NCBI RefSeq assembly: GCF_030407495.1
Contig: NZ_JASDDG010000026.1
Coordinates: 1 to 64,000 of the forward strand
Direction: 5' to 3'
From: Arthrobacter sp. APC 3897
GTDB lineage: Bacteria > Actinomycetota > Actinomycetes > Actinomycetales > Micrococcaceae
DNA: 64,000 nucleotides
Made by a program: the position numbers and the translations under genes. Of this stretch, positions 1 through 8,958 are shown one piece after another; position 1 is the stretch's first letter; every line of letters starts with the position of its first letter. The notes beneath the pieces are model-generated. The model made no database searches. It was not told the DNA's origin and saw only the letters and a list, made by a program, of their open reading frames with translations.

Positions 1-1
1 G

Positions 2-529
2 AACAAACAGCGGCCGCTGCCCGCGGATTACCTGCCGCAGGACCTTGCCGATGCCGGCGGGGTGCTGCTGCGTGCCGAGGCTGCCGCGGCCTATCAGCTC
101 CTGGCAGCAGAGGCCGGTGCTGCCGGAGTTCCCATCACCGCTGTGAGCGGCTTCCGGACCGGCGCCGAGCAGGAGCAGCTTTACGTCTCCTATACGGAAG
201 ATTTCGGCCCGGAGGCGGCGGACGCCATTTCGGCCCGTCCCGGGTACAGCGAACACCAGACAGGCCTGGCCATCGACATTGCCAACCCGGACGGAACCTG
301 TGCCCTGGAATCCTGCTTCTCCGTAACCCTGGCGGGTTCATGGGCGGCCGCCAACGCCCATCACTACGGTTTCCTCATCCGTTACCCGGCGGGGGCCGAA
401 CATGTCACCGGGTACTCCCACGAACCCTGGCATCTGCGGTACGTGGGGACGGAGCACGCCCGCGCCGTGCACGACGCCGGCACCACCTTGGAAGAGTTCC
501 TGGGACTGCCGGCCGCGCCGGGTTATTGA
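2..529 (+). CDS. M15 family D-alanyl-D-alanine carboxypeptidase (5' partial)
   Basis: The frame is open from base 2, so the gene is cut by the left edge; 175 codons remain. M15B (VanY-type) zinc peptidases trim D-Ala from peptidoglycan stem peptides outside the membrane. Visible family motifs are SGFRTGAEQ (about residue 49), SEHQTGLAIDI (about 83; the His and Asp are zinc ligands) and EPWHLRYV (about 141; catalytic Glu and third zinc His). A methionine-type start at base 62 would remove part of the fold, so I treat the true start as lying outside the window. Signal peptide or anchor cannot be judged. The convergent MarR gene ends 12 bases downstream. Confidence 0.9.
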   Translation, partial: NKQRPLPADYLPQDLADAGGVLLRAEAAAAYQLLAAEAGAAGVPITAVSGFRTGAEQEQLYVSYTEDFGPEAADAISARPGYSEHQTGLAIDIANPDGTCALESCFSVTLAGSWAAANAHHYGFLIRYPAGAEHVTGYSHEPWHLRYVGTEHARAVHDAGTTLEEFLGLPAAPGY

Positions 530-541
530 GAACCCGGGCCG

Positions 542-988
542 TTATTCGTTCCCGGCAGAGTTGAACCGCTCCAGAGCGGCGGCGAAATCCCGGAGCTCAG
601 CTTCGCTCCACCCCTCCAAACGGTTCCGGACAGCCTCGCGGTGAATGGCCAGGGACCGTTTGAGCCGGTCTGCACCCTCCTCGGTCACGGAGAGGGCGCG
701 GCCGCGGCGCTGCTGGCTGTCGCCGTCGTCGCCCTCAATCACCAGGCCAAGCTCCGCCAGGGCATGGACCTGCCGGGAGACAGTGGAGCGGTTCAGGGAG
801 AAGGCGGACGCAATGTCCGTGGCGCGGCACCCGGGGTTGCTGCCGATGAAGGCCAGGAGGGACTGCTCCACCTGCGTCAGCGGAGCATTGATCCGCCGTG
901 ACCGGGCCACGGCCCGCCGGTAGATCGCATCGATCTGGTCGTAGACGTTTCCCACTGCAGTGTCCCTGGATTTGTCCTGTTGTTCCAC
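542..988 (-). CDS. MarR family transcriptional regulator
   Basis: 148-aa protein, typical MarR length. The winged helix-turn-helix is seen around residues 45-100: ATDIASAFSLNRSTVSRQV is the HTH, followed by a charged wing (EGDDGDSQQRRGR) and long C-terminal dimerisation helices. The start is a GTG. The gene is divergent from the membrane protein at 1116, and the intergenic space holds a perfect inverted repeat built from TTGCA-NNN-TGCAA half units, the expected kind of MarR operator. I infer that it represses both itself and the divergent gene and is released by a small ligand. The ligand is not predictable from sequence. Confidence 0.9.
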   Translation of the reverse strand: MEQQDKSRDTAVGNVYDQIDAIYRRAVARSRRINAPLTQVEQSLLAFIGSNPGCRATDIASAFSLNRSTVSRQVHALAELGLVIEGDDGDSQQRRGRALSVTEEGADRLKRSLAIHREAVRNRLEGWSEAELRDFAAALERFNSAGNE

Positions 989-1040
989 CCCTCCAACTTA
1001 CCGTCCGGACAGCGGCGGAATCCCCTTGGCGGCCGTGCAG

Positions 1041-1080
1041 AGTTGCACTATGCAACAATATAACGTTGCATAGTGCAACT
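1041..1080. promoter_or_regulatory. MarR operator: 16-bp perfect inverted repeat, 8-bp spacer
   Basis: Arm AGTTGCACTATGCAAC (1041-1056) is exactly repeated in inverted orientation at 1065-1080. Each arm is itself a near-palindrome of the form TTGCA-CTA-TGCAA, so the site can seat two MarR dimers or form a cruciform. It lies midway between the divergent marR gene and the gene at 1116. Confidence 0.85.
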
Positions 1081-1115
1081 TACAGAGGTTGTCTGTCCTG
1101 TTTCTGAGAGGTCCC

Positions 1116-2222
1116 ATGTCTGAGCCGTCCCTTTCCGCTCCGTCACCCGATGCAGTCCGCGCGGAGCCGGCTGTACAGCCGGCCCGGTCCGGGTACGGCG
1201 GTTCCGTTCCCGGGGCAACCTTTTGGAGGTCACTGGGAATGCACCTGCTGATTCCGTTCTTCCTGGCCGCGGGGATGGGACTGGCCTATCTGGGCGCGTT
1301 CCATGAGCCCGAGCCCAACCATCTGTCCCTCGGGATCATTGGTGCCGGGACGTCCGCGGAGGTTTTTGCCCAGCAGCTCAATGGCGAGGAGCCCGGCCGG
1401 TTTGATACCCGGGTGGTAGCTGATGCCGAAACTGCCCGCCGGCTGATGGTCGACCGCGAAATCTCCGCGGCTTATGAGTCCGGCGGCGACGAGGCCACTT
1501 TGTACGTTGCGTCGGCGGCATCCGCGACGACGGCGGAGGTGGCCAAGAAGATCTTCCAGCCCGTCGCTTTTGGCCAGCACCTGCCCTTGGACATCGTTGA
1601 TGTGGTTCCCGCCAATGAGCATGACCCGACCTCCCAGGGGCTGTTTTTCCTGCTGGTCGGGTTGAGCGTTGGAGCTTACTCGAGCGCGGTGGCAATCTCC
1701 GCCGTTGCCGGACAGGTCACCGTTCCATGGCGGGCCGCCGCCGTCACCATCAGTTCTGCCGTGATAGCAGGAATGGGTGTGATCATCGCGGGGCCAATTT
1801 ACGGCATCCTGGAAAACGGGCTCTGGGGCATGTGGTTGTTGTCCTGGCTCTACGTCACCACAATTGCCCTGCTGGGAGTCGCGCTGCATCCGGTGCTGCG
1901 CAAGTGGACTACCCCCACCCTGACCATGCTGTTTGTCATGCTCAACTTCACGAGTTGCGGCGGCATCTTTACGGCGGAAACACTGCCGCCGTTCTTCGCC
2001 GCGCTGGGGACGTTCTGGAACGGTGCGGCTTGGCTGCACGCCGCGCAGAGCCTGGTGTATTTCCCGGCACAGCCGTTCGGCATTGACCTGTTCAAGCTGG
2101 CACTGTGGCTGGTTGCTGCCGGAGTCCTGCTGGTCCTGACCCATCGGTGGAGCGTGCGGCGGATTCGATTGTCCGATGAACGCGCGCGGGTGCGGGAAGA
2201 AGAAGGCATCGTAGCTGCCTAG
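1116..2222 (+). CDS. YhgE/Pip-like (DUF3533-type) ABC-2 membrane protein
   Basis: 368 aa from the ATG at 1116, chosen because GAGAGG lies just upstream; an in-frame TTG at 1089 lacks a ribosome site. One transmembrane segment near residues 38-60 is followed by an extracytoplasmic domain of about 150 residues, then five or so hydrophobic segments (residues 190-350), the layout of ABC-2/YhgE-Pip proteins. Such proteins are linked to export of small molecules or cell-wall material, but no ATPase gene is adjacent. Divergent from marR with a shared operator, so drug-inducible export is a reasonable inference. Family assignment rests on topology and general resemblance. Confidence 0.65.
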   Translation: MSEPSLSAPSPDAVRAEPAVQPARSGYGGSVPGATFWRSLGMHLLIPFFLAAGMGLAYLGAFHEPEPNHLSLGIIGAGTSAEVFAQQLNGEEPGRFDTRVVADAETARRLMVDREISAAYESGGDEATLYVASAASATTAEVAKKIFQPVAFGQHLPLDIVDVVPANEHDPTSQGLFFLLVGLSVGAYSSAVAISAVAGQVTVPWRAAAVTISSAVIAGMGVIIAGPIYGILENGLWGMWLLSWLYVTTIALLGVALHPVLRKWTTPTLTMLFVMLNFTSCGGIFTAETLPPFFAALGTFWNGAAWLHAAQSLVYFPAQPFGIDLFKLALWLVAAGVLLVLTHRWSVRRIRLSDERARVREEEGIVAA

Positions 2223-2261
2223 GCCTTCCGGCCGGTGAGCGACGGCGGAAGCGGCTGCCGC

Positions 2262-3755
2262 TCAGATATCACGCCAGGTGAACCGGCCGCCGAGCAGCGT
2301 TGCCGACACCGGCATGGTGCGCAACTCCTCGCCTGTTGCGGACAGGGGATCCAGCTCGGCAATAGCCAGATCAGCCACTTCGCCTGTCTGCACCGTTGAC
2401 CGGCCGCGGGCGCTCGCAGCGAGGGCAACCTCCGCCGGCAGACACTGCTCGGGATGCCACGGCTCCCGGCCGTCCCGGCTGCGGCTGACTGCGGACGCCA
2501 GCGCGAGCCAGGGATCCAACGGAGCCACCGGGGCATCGGAGCCCAGCCGCAGCGGCGCTCCGTCACGATGCAGGGAGGCCAGCGCGAAGGCACGTCCGGT
2601 GCGTCCGGGCCAGAACATATCGGCCACGTCCCGGTCATCCATGGCATGCTCAGGCTGAACGCCGGCAGCCAGCCCCAGCTCCCGGAAACGGGGGAAGTCC
2701 GTGTCCCGTACCAGCTGCGCGTGTTCAATCACTCCGGTCATGTCCAGATCCTGAAAGACATCCAGCACCTCGGTGTTGGCCCGGTCGCCAATGGCGTGGA
2801 TTGCCGCGCCGATGCCGGCGTTGCGGGCTGTGGCCATCAGTGTCCGCAGTTCAGGCATCGGAACCGTGTTGTGGCCGCAGGCGGACTCCCGGCCTGCGGG
2901 GTGCCCGGGATACGGATCCCAGCACCAGGCGGTGCGCGTGTTCAGCGAACCGTCAACGATGACCTTGAGCGGGCCCATGGTGATGAGCCCGCGCTCATCC
3001 AGCACATCGCCGGTTTTCACGCCGAGGTCCACGGCGCCGGCCAGCCGGTCCGGCCACACCGATACCTCCACCCGCAACGCATCAACGCCGTGGCGGACGC
3101 GCTCCGGCCACAGCTGCAGGTTGTCAGCGTTTTCAAAGTCCACAATTCCGACGACGCCGCGCCGGGCCGCCGCTTCAGCGGCCCGCAGGTAGGCCTCTAA
3201 CGGGACGGCGTCCGGATCCTCAAGCTTCTCCAGCGTCCGGAAGCACTCCGCTTCCCGGACCAGGCCGCCGTCGGCCCCTGAAATGCCCAGAGCGCGCACC
3301 GCCGCGGTGTTGACCCAGACGCAGTGAAGGTCGGCGCTGACCAGGACCACCGGCGTCGAGCCTGAGACGGCATCAAGCCCGGCGCGAGTGGGGTTGTCCG
3401 GCCAGAGTGCATCGCGGAAACCGAAGCCCACCAGGCATTCCCCGGCGGTTCCCGCCGGTAGAGCCGCTGCAACCTGCGCGAGGACCTCCGCGGCGCTGCC
3501 GGATCCGGTCAGGTCCAGCCGCTGCTGCCGGATCACCCACTGGGTGAAGTGGACGTGGTTGTCCCACAGGCCGGGGAGAACAAAGCGCCCTTCGAGGTCG
3601 AGAACCTCCTCCGCGTTCACCCCCGGTGCGGTTCTCCGCGCATTTCCCTGCGCCGGACGAATGGCCGCGATCAGTCCGGCCTGCAACGCGACGTCGTGCC
3701 GTCCCGGACGGGAAGGAAGCGAAGCGTTCCTCAGCAGAATACTGTGCGGGTTCAT
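2262..3755 (-). CDS. Amidohydrolase, YtcJ-like
   Basis: 497 aa. Metal-dependent hydrolase of the amidohydrolase superfamily, YtcJ branch. The N-terminal beta-sandwich segment leads into GLWDNHVHF (HxH metal ligands, about residue 65), then KVIVDGS (about 265), HAIGDRA (about 315), EHAQ (about 343) and the late GSDAPVAP Asp ligand (about 405). Start ATG at 3755 has GAAGGA eight bases upstream. Substrates of this branch are mostly unknown (amide, formamide or N-acyl compounds). The next gene on the same strand (PaiB-like) lies 30 bases upstream, so the two may be co-transcribed. Confidence 0.88.
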   Translation of the reverse strand: MNPHSILLRNASLPSRPGRHDVALQAGLIAAIRPAQGNARRTAPGVNAEEVLDLEGRFVLPGLWDNHVHFTQWVIRQQRLDLTGSGSAAEVLAQVAAALPAGTAGECLVGFGFRDALWPDNPTRAGLDAVSGSTPVVLVSADLHCVWVNTAAVRALGISGADGGLVREAECFRTLEKLEDPDAVPLEAYLRAAEAAARRGVVGIVDFENADNLQLWPERVRHGVDALRVEVSVWPDRLAGAVDLGVKTGDVLDERGLITMGPLKVIVDGSLNTRTAWCWDPYPGHPAGRESACGHNTVPMPELRTLMATARNAGIGAAIHAIGDRANTEVLDVFQDLDMTGVIEHAQLVRDTDFPRFRELGLAAGVQPEHAMDDRDVADMFWPGRTGRAFALASLHRDGAPLRLGSDAPVAPLDPWLALASAVSRSRDGREPWHPEQCLPAEVALAASARGRSTVQTGEVADLAIAELDPLSATGEELRTMPVSATLLGGRFTWRDI

Positions 3756-3785
3756 GGGTGTCCTTCGGAGCGCAGGGGGAGTTGT

Positions 3786-4421
3786 TCAGCCAAGGGTTTC
3801 CGCGTTGACCTGCCGCATGCGCCCGGCCAGCGGCGGATTGGCGTAGGGTCCCGGCTGCTGAAGGTGGTCAATGACGCTTCGGATGGTTTCCGGGCTCTTC
3901 CCCTGGCTCATCTTGTCCTTGCCCTCAATCCGGGTGACCCGGAGCCGGAAACCAACGGTGCCGTGGACAATGCGGCGGGCATACTCGCTGTTCTCGCTGG
4001 AGGCGTGCAGCAGGCGCGGCTCAGGCAGCGGCGCCTCGAAGTGCTCCACCAGGCGGTCCAGGACTGACAGGTTTTCTTCATCGGACAGGATTTCCGGCGT
4101 GCCCCGGAGATGGGCGGCAACGAAGTTCCAGGTGGGAACGGCTGGACCGCCGTCGTACCAGCCGGGGGAGATGTAGCCGTGGGGGCCCTGGATGACCGCA
4201 AGCATTTCGTGCCGTCCCAGCTCATGTTTGACCTCGTCGGGCCGGCCGACGTGGCTGAGCAGAACTATTCCCTCGGCGTCCTCGTCCAGCAGGACCGGGT
4301 AATGCGAGGCCACCAGCCCGGCGCCGTCCACCTGGCTGATGAAAGTACACCAGGGGTTGCTGCGGATGAGGTCCTTGATGGCCTCTGCATCATTGAGGGC
4401 GTAGCTGGGGTTGTCTCTCAT
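3786..4421 (-). CDS. PaiB-like FMN-binding negative transcriptional regulator
   Basis: 211 aa from the ATG at 4421, preceded by GGAAGGA; upstream in-frame starts lack a ribosome site. Sequence starts MRDNPSYALND and contains SNPWCTFIS, SHYPVLLDED and NFVAAHLRG, matching the PaiB/FMN-binding split-barrel family. PaiB of Bacillus is described as a repressor of sporulation and degradative enzyme genes, but most homologues are uncharacterised flavin-binding proteins, so a direct DNA-binding role should not be assumed. Likely in one transcription unit with the downstream amidohydrolase; divergent from the CoA transferase gene. Confidence 0.85.
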   Translation of the reverse strand: MRDNPSYALNDAEAIKDLIRSNPWCTFISQVDGAGLVASHYPVLLDEDAEGIVLLSHVGRPDEVKHELGRHEMLAVIQGPHGYISPGWYDGGPAVPTWNFVAAHLRGTPEILSDEENLSVLDRLVEHFEAPLPEPRLLHASSENSEYARRIVHGTVGFRLRVTRIEGKDKMSQGKSPETIRSVIDHLQQPGPYANPPLAGRMRQVNAETLG

Positions 4422-4509
4422 CGGTCCTTCCATTGCGCGTGCCGCCACCCTAACAGGATGCAACAGAACAGGGCTGCGCACCGGCGCCGGGCGCGTGCAT
4501 ACTTCGTTT

Positions 4510-5886
4510 ATGACGGATCAAACCCCGGTACCGGAACTGTGGCGCAGCCTGGAACCCTTGCTGCCGGACGGGTTCGAGCCGGCCGCATGGTGGGGATCGC
4601 GGTGGTGGTGGGGCGGCCCGCTCGATGTTGAGGGCCTGGGGCTGGGGGCGCTGCAGGCGCTCGCAACTGCGGTCTCCGCTTACGCGTTAACCAGCGGACA
4701 TCCGGAACGGGTCAGCTTCGCGGCCGGCGGCGCGGCGGCGTCGTTTGCGTCCTTCGCCCACCTGCGTATCAACGGTGAACCCGTGCGGGGATTCGCGCCG
4801 CTTTCCGGGTTCCGGCGCAGCGCCGACGGCTGGGTGCGGCTGCACGCCAACTATCCGCATCACGAACGCGCCTTGCTGGCCGCATTGAACATCAACGGAC
4901 CAGGGGAAGTGGACGCCGAGATACGCCGGCGCACGTCGGCGGATGTGGAGGAGACGGTCACGGAGCACGGAGGTCTGGCCGCGGCAGTGCGCACCCCTGA
5001 ACAATGGGCGGCATCCGGGCCCGGGGGCGCCGTACTGCACGAACCCTGGCTCCGGTTGGACCTTGAGGCTGCGGAACGGGCATCCCTGCCCTGCGGCGGC
5101 AGCGGTATCCTGGCGGGACTGCGCGTGCTGGACCTGACCCGGGTTATCGCCGGTCCATCGGGCAGCCGGATCCTCGGCTCGCTGGGGGCTGACGTCCTGC
5201 GCGTGGACCCGCCGGGCATCCCGGAACTGGAGGACCAGTACGTAGACACAGGCTTCTCCAAACGCAGCACCGCAGCGGACTTCGGCGACCCGGACGCCTA
5301 CCGGAAGCTGTGCGGGCTGCTGGAGGGGGCCGACGTCGTCCTCACCGCCTACCGTTCCACGGCACTGTCGCGTTTTGGTCTCCACACCGCGGCGCTGCGG
5401 GCTGATCACCCAGGGGTTGCGGTGGTCTCACTGGACGCGTGGGGAGACCGCGGGGCCTGGGCCGGCCGGCGCGGTTTTGACAGTATCGTGCAGGCTGCCG
5501 CGGGCATATCCCACCTCTACGGGAACACGGAGGAGGACGGTGAGCGGCGGCCGGGCGCGCTCCCGGTGCAGATCCTGGATTACGCCACCGGGCTGGGGAT
5601 GGCTGCGGCCGCCGTCGCCCTGGTAGCCGCCCGTGCCCGCGGACTGGGCGGATCCGCCCATCTGTCACTGGCGCGGACGGCCGTGGAACTGATGCGGTTG
5701 CCCGGCCCTCCTGGCGGCATCAAACCCGAGCTGCCCGAACCCGAGCTGCTCACGTGCCGCAGCGGCTACGGCGACTTGATCTACGTGCCTCCGCCGCTGC
5801 TGATCAACGGTGCGCAGCTTGAGTACCGCTGGCCTCCGCCGCGGTACGGCAGCGCCGCATTGGTCTGGGATTACCCGGGCAGCTAA
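4510..5886 (+). CDS. CaiB/BaiF-type (family III) CoA transferase
   Basis: 458 aa from the ATG at 4510. The C-terminal two-thirds shows the class III CoA-transferase core: GLRVLDLTRVIAGPSGSRIL with LGADVLRVDPPG (about residues 205-240), and DSIVQAAAGISHLYG plus LPVQILDYATGLGMAAA further on. Members move CoA between organic acids. The N-terminal 190 residues look like a partial, degenerate duplicate of the fold, as in long bacterial members of this family. The metabolic partner is not evident from neighbours. Its stop overlaps the stop of the convergent SDR gene by 4 bases. Confidence 0.88.
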   Translation: MTDQTPVPELWRSLEPLLPDGFEPAAWWGSRWWWGGPLDVEGLGLGALQALATAVSAYALTSGHPERVSFAAGGAAASFASFAHLRINGEPVRGFAPLSGFRRSADGWVRLHANYPHHERALLAALNINGPGEVDAEIRRRTSADVEETVTEHGGLAAAVRTPEQWAASGPGGAVLHEPWLRLDLEAAERASLPCGGSGILAGLRVLDLTRVIAGPSGSRILGSLGADVLRVDPPGIPELEDQYVDTGFSKRSTAADFGDPDAYRKLCGLLEGADVVLTAYRSTALSRFGLHTAALRADHPGVAVVSLDAWGDRGAWAGRRGFDSIVQAAAGISHLYGNTEEDGERRPGALPVQILDYATGLGMAAAAVALVAARARGLGGSAHLSLARTAVELMRLPGPPGGIKPELPEPELLTCRSGYGDLIYVPPPLLINGAQLEYRWPPPRYGSAALVWDYPGS

Positions 5887-6716
5887 CCCGCCACGCGTGC
5901 GCGCTGCGCGGTGTCGACGGCGGCTACCGCACCGCCGTCGACCAGCAGGTCCATACCTGTGATGAAACTGGCGTCGTGTCCCAGCAGGAACGCTGCCGCG
6001 TTGGCGATATCTCCCGGCGTGCCCATGCGCTTGGTACCTGAGCCTTCGATCATGGCCCGCATCTGCGCCCCGGATTCACCGGCGAGCTCCTGCTGACCCA
6101 TGGGCGTGGAAATGACACCGGGGCTGATGCTGTTGACCCGCGCCCCGCGGGCACCCCAGGCCAGGCTCGCCGCCTGCACCCGCACCTGGTTGGCTCGTTT
6201 GGCGATGCCGTAGGCGTACCCGGGATTATCAACGCCGGACAGGAACGGCACCAGAAGCAGATCATCGGTGGGGACAGCGGCCAGGCCGGCCAGAACGTCC
6301 GCGGGAATCTGCCCGCCCACCATGTATGCGGACATGCTGGAGATAAAGACACCGGAACCCCGCGGTGCAATAACCTTCTGGAACTCATCCAGGACCAACG
6401 CGGTGCCCAGCAGATCCACCTTCCAGATGGCCTCCACCGGCGCCTGAACGGGAGAAAGCCCCGCTGTATGCACGACGCCGGTGACCGTGCCCAGCTCGGC
6501 GGCCGTTGCTGCCAGTGCCGCCACGGAATCACGGGATGATACGTCCACGCGCTGCGAAACGACGTCGTAACCGTCCCCGAGCGCGGTCCCTGCGACAGTC
6601 TCGAGGAGGGTTTCGTCAAAATCGGCCAACAGGACCTTTTGTCCCGCGCCCGAGCGGCGCAGGACGGCCTGTCCCATACCGCCCATTCCTACAATGACCA
6701 GTACCTCGGTTGCCAT
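5883..6716 (-). CDS. SDR family NAD(P)-dependent oxidoreductase
   Basis: 277 aa from the ATG at 6716, with GGAGAG upstream; the open frame extends to 6887 but without a ribosome site. The Rossmann nucleotide site is degenerate (VIVGMGGMGQAV, residues 6-17). The active-site region shows Ser in FISSMSAYM and YGIAKRANQ (YxxxK, about residue 182), followed by ARVNSISPGVISTPMG and a C-terminal ITGMDLLVDGG, all classic SDR features. Cytoplasmic alcohol/ketone oxidoreductase; substrate unknown. Confidence 0.92.
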   Translation of the reverse strand: MATEVLVIVGMGGMGQAVLRRSGAGQKVLLADFDETLLETVAGTALGDGYDVVSQRVDVSSRDSVAALAATAAELGTVTGVVHTAGLSPVQAPVEAIWKVDLLGTALVLDEFQKVIAPRGSGVFISSMSAYMVGGQIPADVLAGLAAVPTDDLLLVPFLSGVDNPGYAYGIAKRANQVRVQAASLAWGARGARVNSISPGVISTPMGQQELAGESGAQMRAMIEGSGTKRMGTPGDIANAAAFLLGHDASFITGMDLLVDGGAVAAVDTAQRARVAG

Positions 6717-7199
6717 AACTCTCCAATGTCCGGAGGACTTCGGCAGGGGGAGGCTGCCGGTGCCCTGACCATACCCTCCCGCGAGGGCGCAGGCCGCCGT
6801 CTCCCGGACAAATGCCTTCGGTTTACGGCGGATTGAAACTTCGTCAGCCGGGGATGTTTTCGTAGATATGTTCGGGTGGCGCCGCATTCGGTTTCACAAA
6901 AATGCGAGTATGTAACAATTTACCTGCAAAGTACTCTAATCAGCGCATGCAACCTGACGTAGTGAATTTTGTTGCCCTACCGTAATAGCAAGCTAAGGGA
7001 ATCCATCCCTGCCGTCTGCAAGCGGTGAATCACGTCTCCGGTCCCGGCATTTCGCGGGAAAGGCGGCCTCATCGGGTCCGGGACGGCCGTACGGCAAGGC
7101 TTGGGGGCTGCGCAGTGCGGCAAGCCGGTAATCGAAAACACTTGTGTTTTCTCGTCTGCGTAATACGCGGAAACACCAACGACACCATCCAGGAAATAA
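6717..7199. other. Long intergenic leader region
   Basis: 483 bases without a convincing gene. The first half is noticeably AT-rich and could hold promoters for the divergent genes. An inverted repeat GTCCCGG (7041-7047) / CCGGGAC (7078-7084) suggests a structured 5' leader ahead of the secreted GH25 gene. I could not match it to a known riboswitch. Confidence 0.35.
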
Positions 7200-8711
7200 A
7201 TGAAAACGACACTTTCCACCGGCCTCACATCGGCAGCGCTGGCAGCCTTGCTCGCGGTCACCTGCCTGGCGGGTCCGGCCGCGGCTGCCGTCCCTGCCTT
7301 GGACACCGACATGCCGGCCAACAGTCTCAGCGAGGCCGAGCAGTCCCGAATCATCGGCGAGAACGGATCCCGGATGGGCCAGGGCCTTCACCGGCTCACC
7401 GTCACCGGCGATGCCCAGTTGCCGGCACCCCATGAGACCGGCTCAGCGCCTGCGGAGGCGGATCCCCAAGGAGCTGTTCCCGACCCGGCCGAGCCGCTGG
7501 GTGGAAACTGGCGTCCCCCGGGAATCCAGGGCATGGATGTCTCCAGCCACCAGGGCAATGTCGATTGGAACCGTGCCTGGGCTCAGGGATCCAGATTTGC
7601 GTACGCCAAGGCCACCGAGGGCACCACCTACAAGAACCCGAACTTCAACCAGCAGTACGGCGGATCGTACAACGTGGGTATGGTCCGCGGCGCCTACCAC
7701 TTTGCACTGCCCAACGTCTCCTCAGCGGTTGAGCAGGCCAACTACTTCGTCAACAACGGCGGAGGCTGGTCGGCGGACGGAAAAACGCTTCCGCCCCTCC
7801 TGGATATCGAGTACAACCCCTACGCTTCGCTGGGGAACACCTGCTACAACATGAGCGCAACCCAGATGGTCAACTGGATTAAAGCGTTCTCCAACCAGGT
7901 AAAGGCGCGGACCGGCCGTACCCCGATGATTTATACGACTACCGACTGGTGGTCACGGTGCACCGGAAACAGTGCAGCCTTTGGAGACAACCCCCTGCAC
8001 ATTGCCAGCTACAACGAGGTGGGAGCCGGTCCCCTTCCGGCAAGCTGGCGCTATTACAGCGTGTGGCAGTACAGCGACACCGGTCCCTTTGTGGGGGATT
8101 CGAATGTCTGGAACGGAACCGCAGCCGGCCTGACCGCTTTCGCCCGTAATGCGGCTGAGGCAGCACCCGCGCCGGGACCGTTCAAGGATGTACCGGCCAA
8201 TTCACAATTCGCCAAGGACATTACCTGGCTTAAGAATGCCGGGATTGCCACCGGATACGCGGACGGAACCTATCGTCCCCTGCAACCGGTCAGCCGCGAA
8301 GCGATGGCTGCTTTCCTGTACCGGGTTAAGGGAAGTCCGGCTTATACCCCGCCTGCACAGTCAGCATTCAGGGACATTGCGGGAAGCGAGTTCTACAAGG
8401 AGATCAACTGGCTCCGCGCAAAGGGTGTGGCCAAGGGCTGGAACGGTAACCAATTCGGCCCGAAACTGGACATCGGCCGGGACGCCATGGCAGTTTTCCT
8501 CTACCGGCTGGCGGGAAGCCCTGCCTACAGCGCTCCGCGCGTCTCGCCGTTCAAGGATGTGGCGGTCAACAACGTCTACTACAAGGAGATCAGCTGGCTG
8601 GCGGCCACCGGGATCTCCACCGGCTGGAGCGACGGGACTTTCCGTCCCTTCGATCCGGTCAACCGTGACGCAATGGCAGCTTTCCTGCACCGCTACGACA
8701 CTAAGTTCTAG
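7200..8711 (+). CDS. Secreted GH25 lysozyme with three SLH-like repeats
   Basis: 503 aa. Residues 1-30 are a Sec signal peptide (MKTTLS then a long hydrophobic stretch ending GPAAAA). A GH25 muramidase domain spans about residues 108-310: GMDVSSHQGNVDW (catalytic Asp region), FAYAKATEGTTY, GAYHFALPN and LLDIEYNPY. GH25 enzymes cut the MurNAc-GlcNAc bond of peptidoglycan. Residues 330-503 hold three repeats of about 55 residues of the form FKDVxxxxxFxKDIxWLxxxGIxxGxxDGTxRPxxPVxRxAMAAFLYR, SLH-like modules that attach proteins to the wall. AGGAAA precedes the ATG. Confidence 0.92.
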   Translation: MKTTLSTGLTSAALAALLAVTCLAGPAAAAVPALDTDMPANSLSEAEQSRIIGENGSRMGQGLHRLTVTGDAQLPAPHETGSAPAEADPQGAVPDPAEPLGGNWRPPGIQGMDVSSHQGNVDWNRAWAQGSRFAYAKATEGTTYKNPNFNQQYGGSYNVGMVRGAYHFALPNVSSAVEQANYFVNNGGGWSADGKTLPPLLDIEYNPYASLGNTCYNMSATQMVNWIKAFSNQVKARTGRTPMIYTTTDWWSRCTGNSAAFGDNPLHIASYNEVGAGPLPASWRYYSVWQYSDTGPFVGDSNVWNGTAAGLTAFARNAAEAAPAPGPFKDVPANSQFAKDITWLKNAGIATGYADGTYRPLQPVSREAMAAFLYRVKGSPAYTPPAQSAFRDIAGSEFYKEINWLRAKGVAKGWNGNQFGPKLDIGRDAMAVFLYRLAGSPAYSAPRVSPFKDVAVNNVYYKEISWLAATGISTGWSDGTFRPFDPVNRDAMAAFLHRYDTKF

Positions 8712-8719
8712 CACCCAAC

Positions 8720-8739
8720 AGGACCCGGGAAGGGGTCCT
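8720..8739 (+). terminator. Hairpin after GH25 gene
   Basis: AGGACCC (8720-8726) and GGGTCCT (8733-8739) form a 7-bp stem nine bases after the stop codon. A second repeat, CCGCCGG near 8756 with CCGGCGG near 8791 followed by GCAGTGTTTT, could act as the main terminator. Confidence 0.6.
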
Positions 8740-8958
8740 CCCGAAGCGCTGCAACCGCCGGAATCACTTCTCCCACTGCATTCCAAAAACCGGCGGTGCA
8801 GTGTTTTACATGCATTCCTGTCTCTCAGGACGCGGCAATAGATTCATGCTGCTCTTTTGGGTATCAATCGATGATGAGCCGCCAATAAACCCGGCAAATC
8901 CAATTATCGTCCGGGCAGTAGACTAATATCGCGACGTGCCGCTACGATAAATCCAATC

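Noticed and set aside
1230-2144. Minus-strand open frame of 304 codons over the membrane protein gene
   Set aside because: Gln/Arg-rich antisense translation of a hydrophobic gene; no ribosome site or domain.
6890-7199. c-di-AMP (ydaO-type) riboswitch ahead of the GH25 gene
   Set aside because: Such leaders are common before actinobacterial wall-hydrolase genes and an inverted repeat is present, but I could not match the conserved ydaO core; not called.
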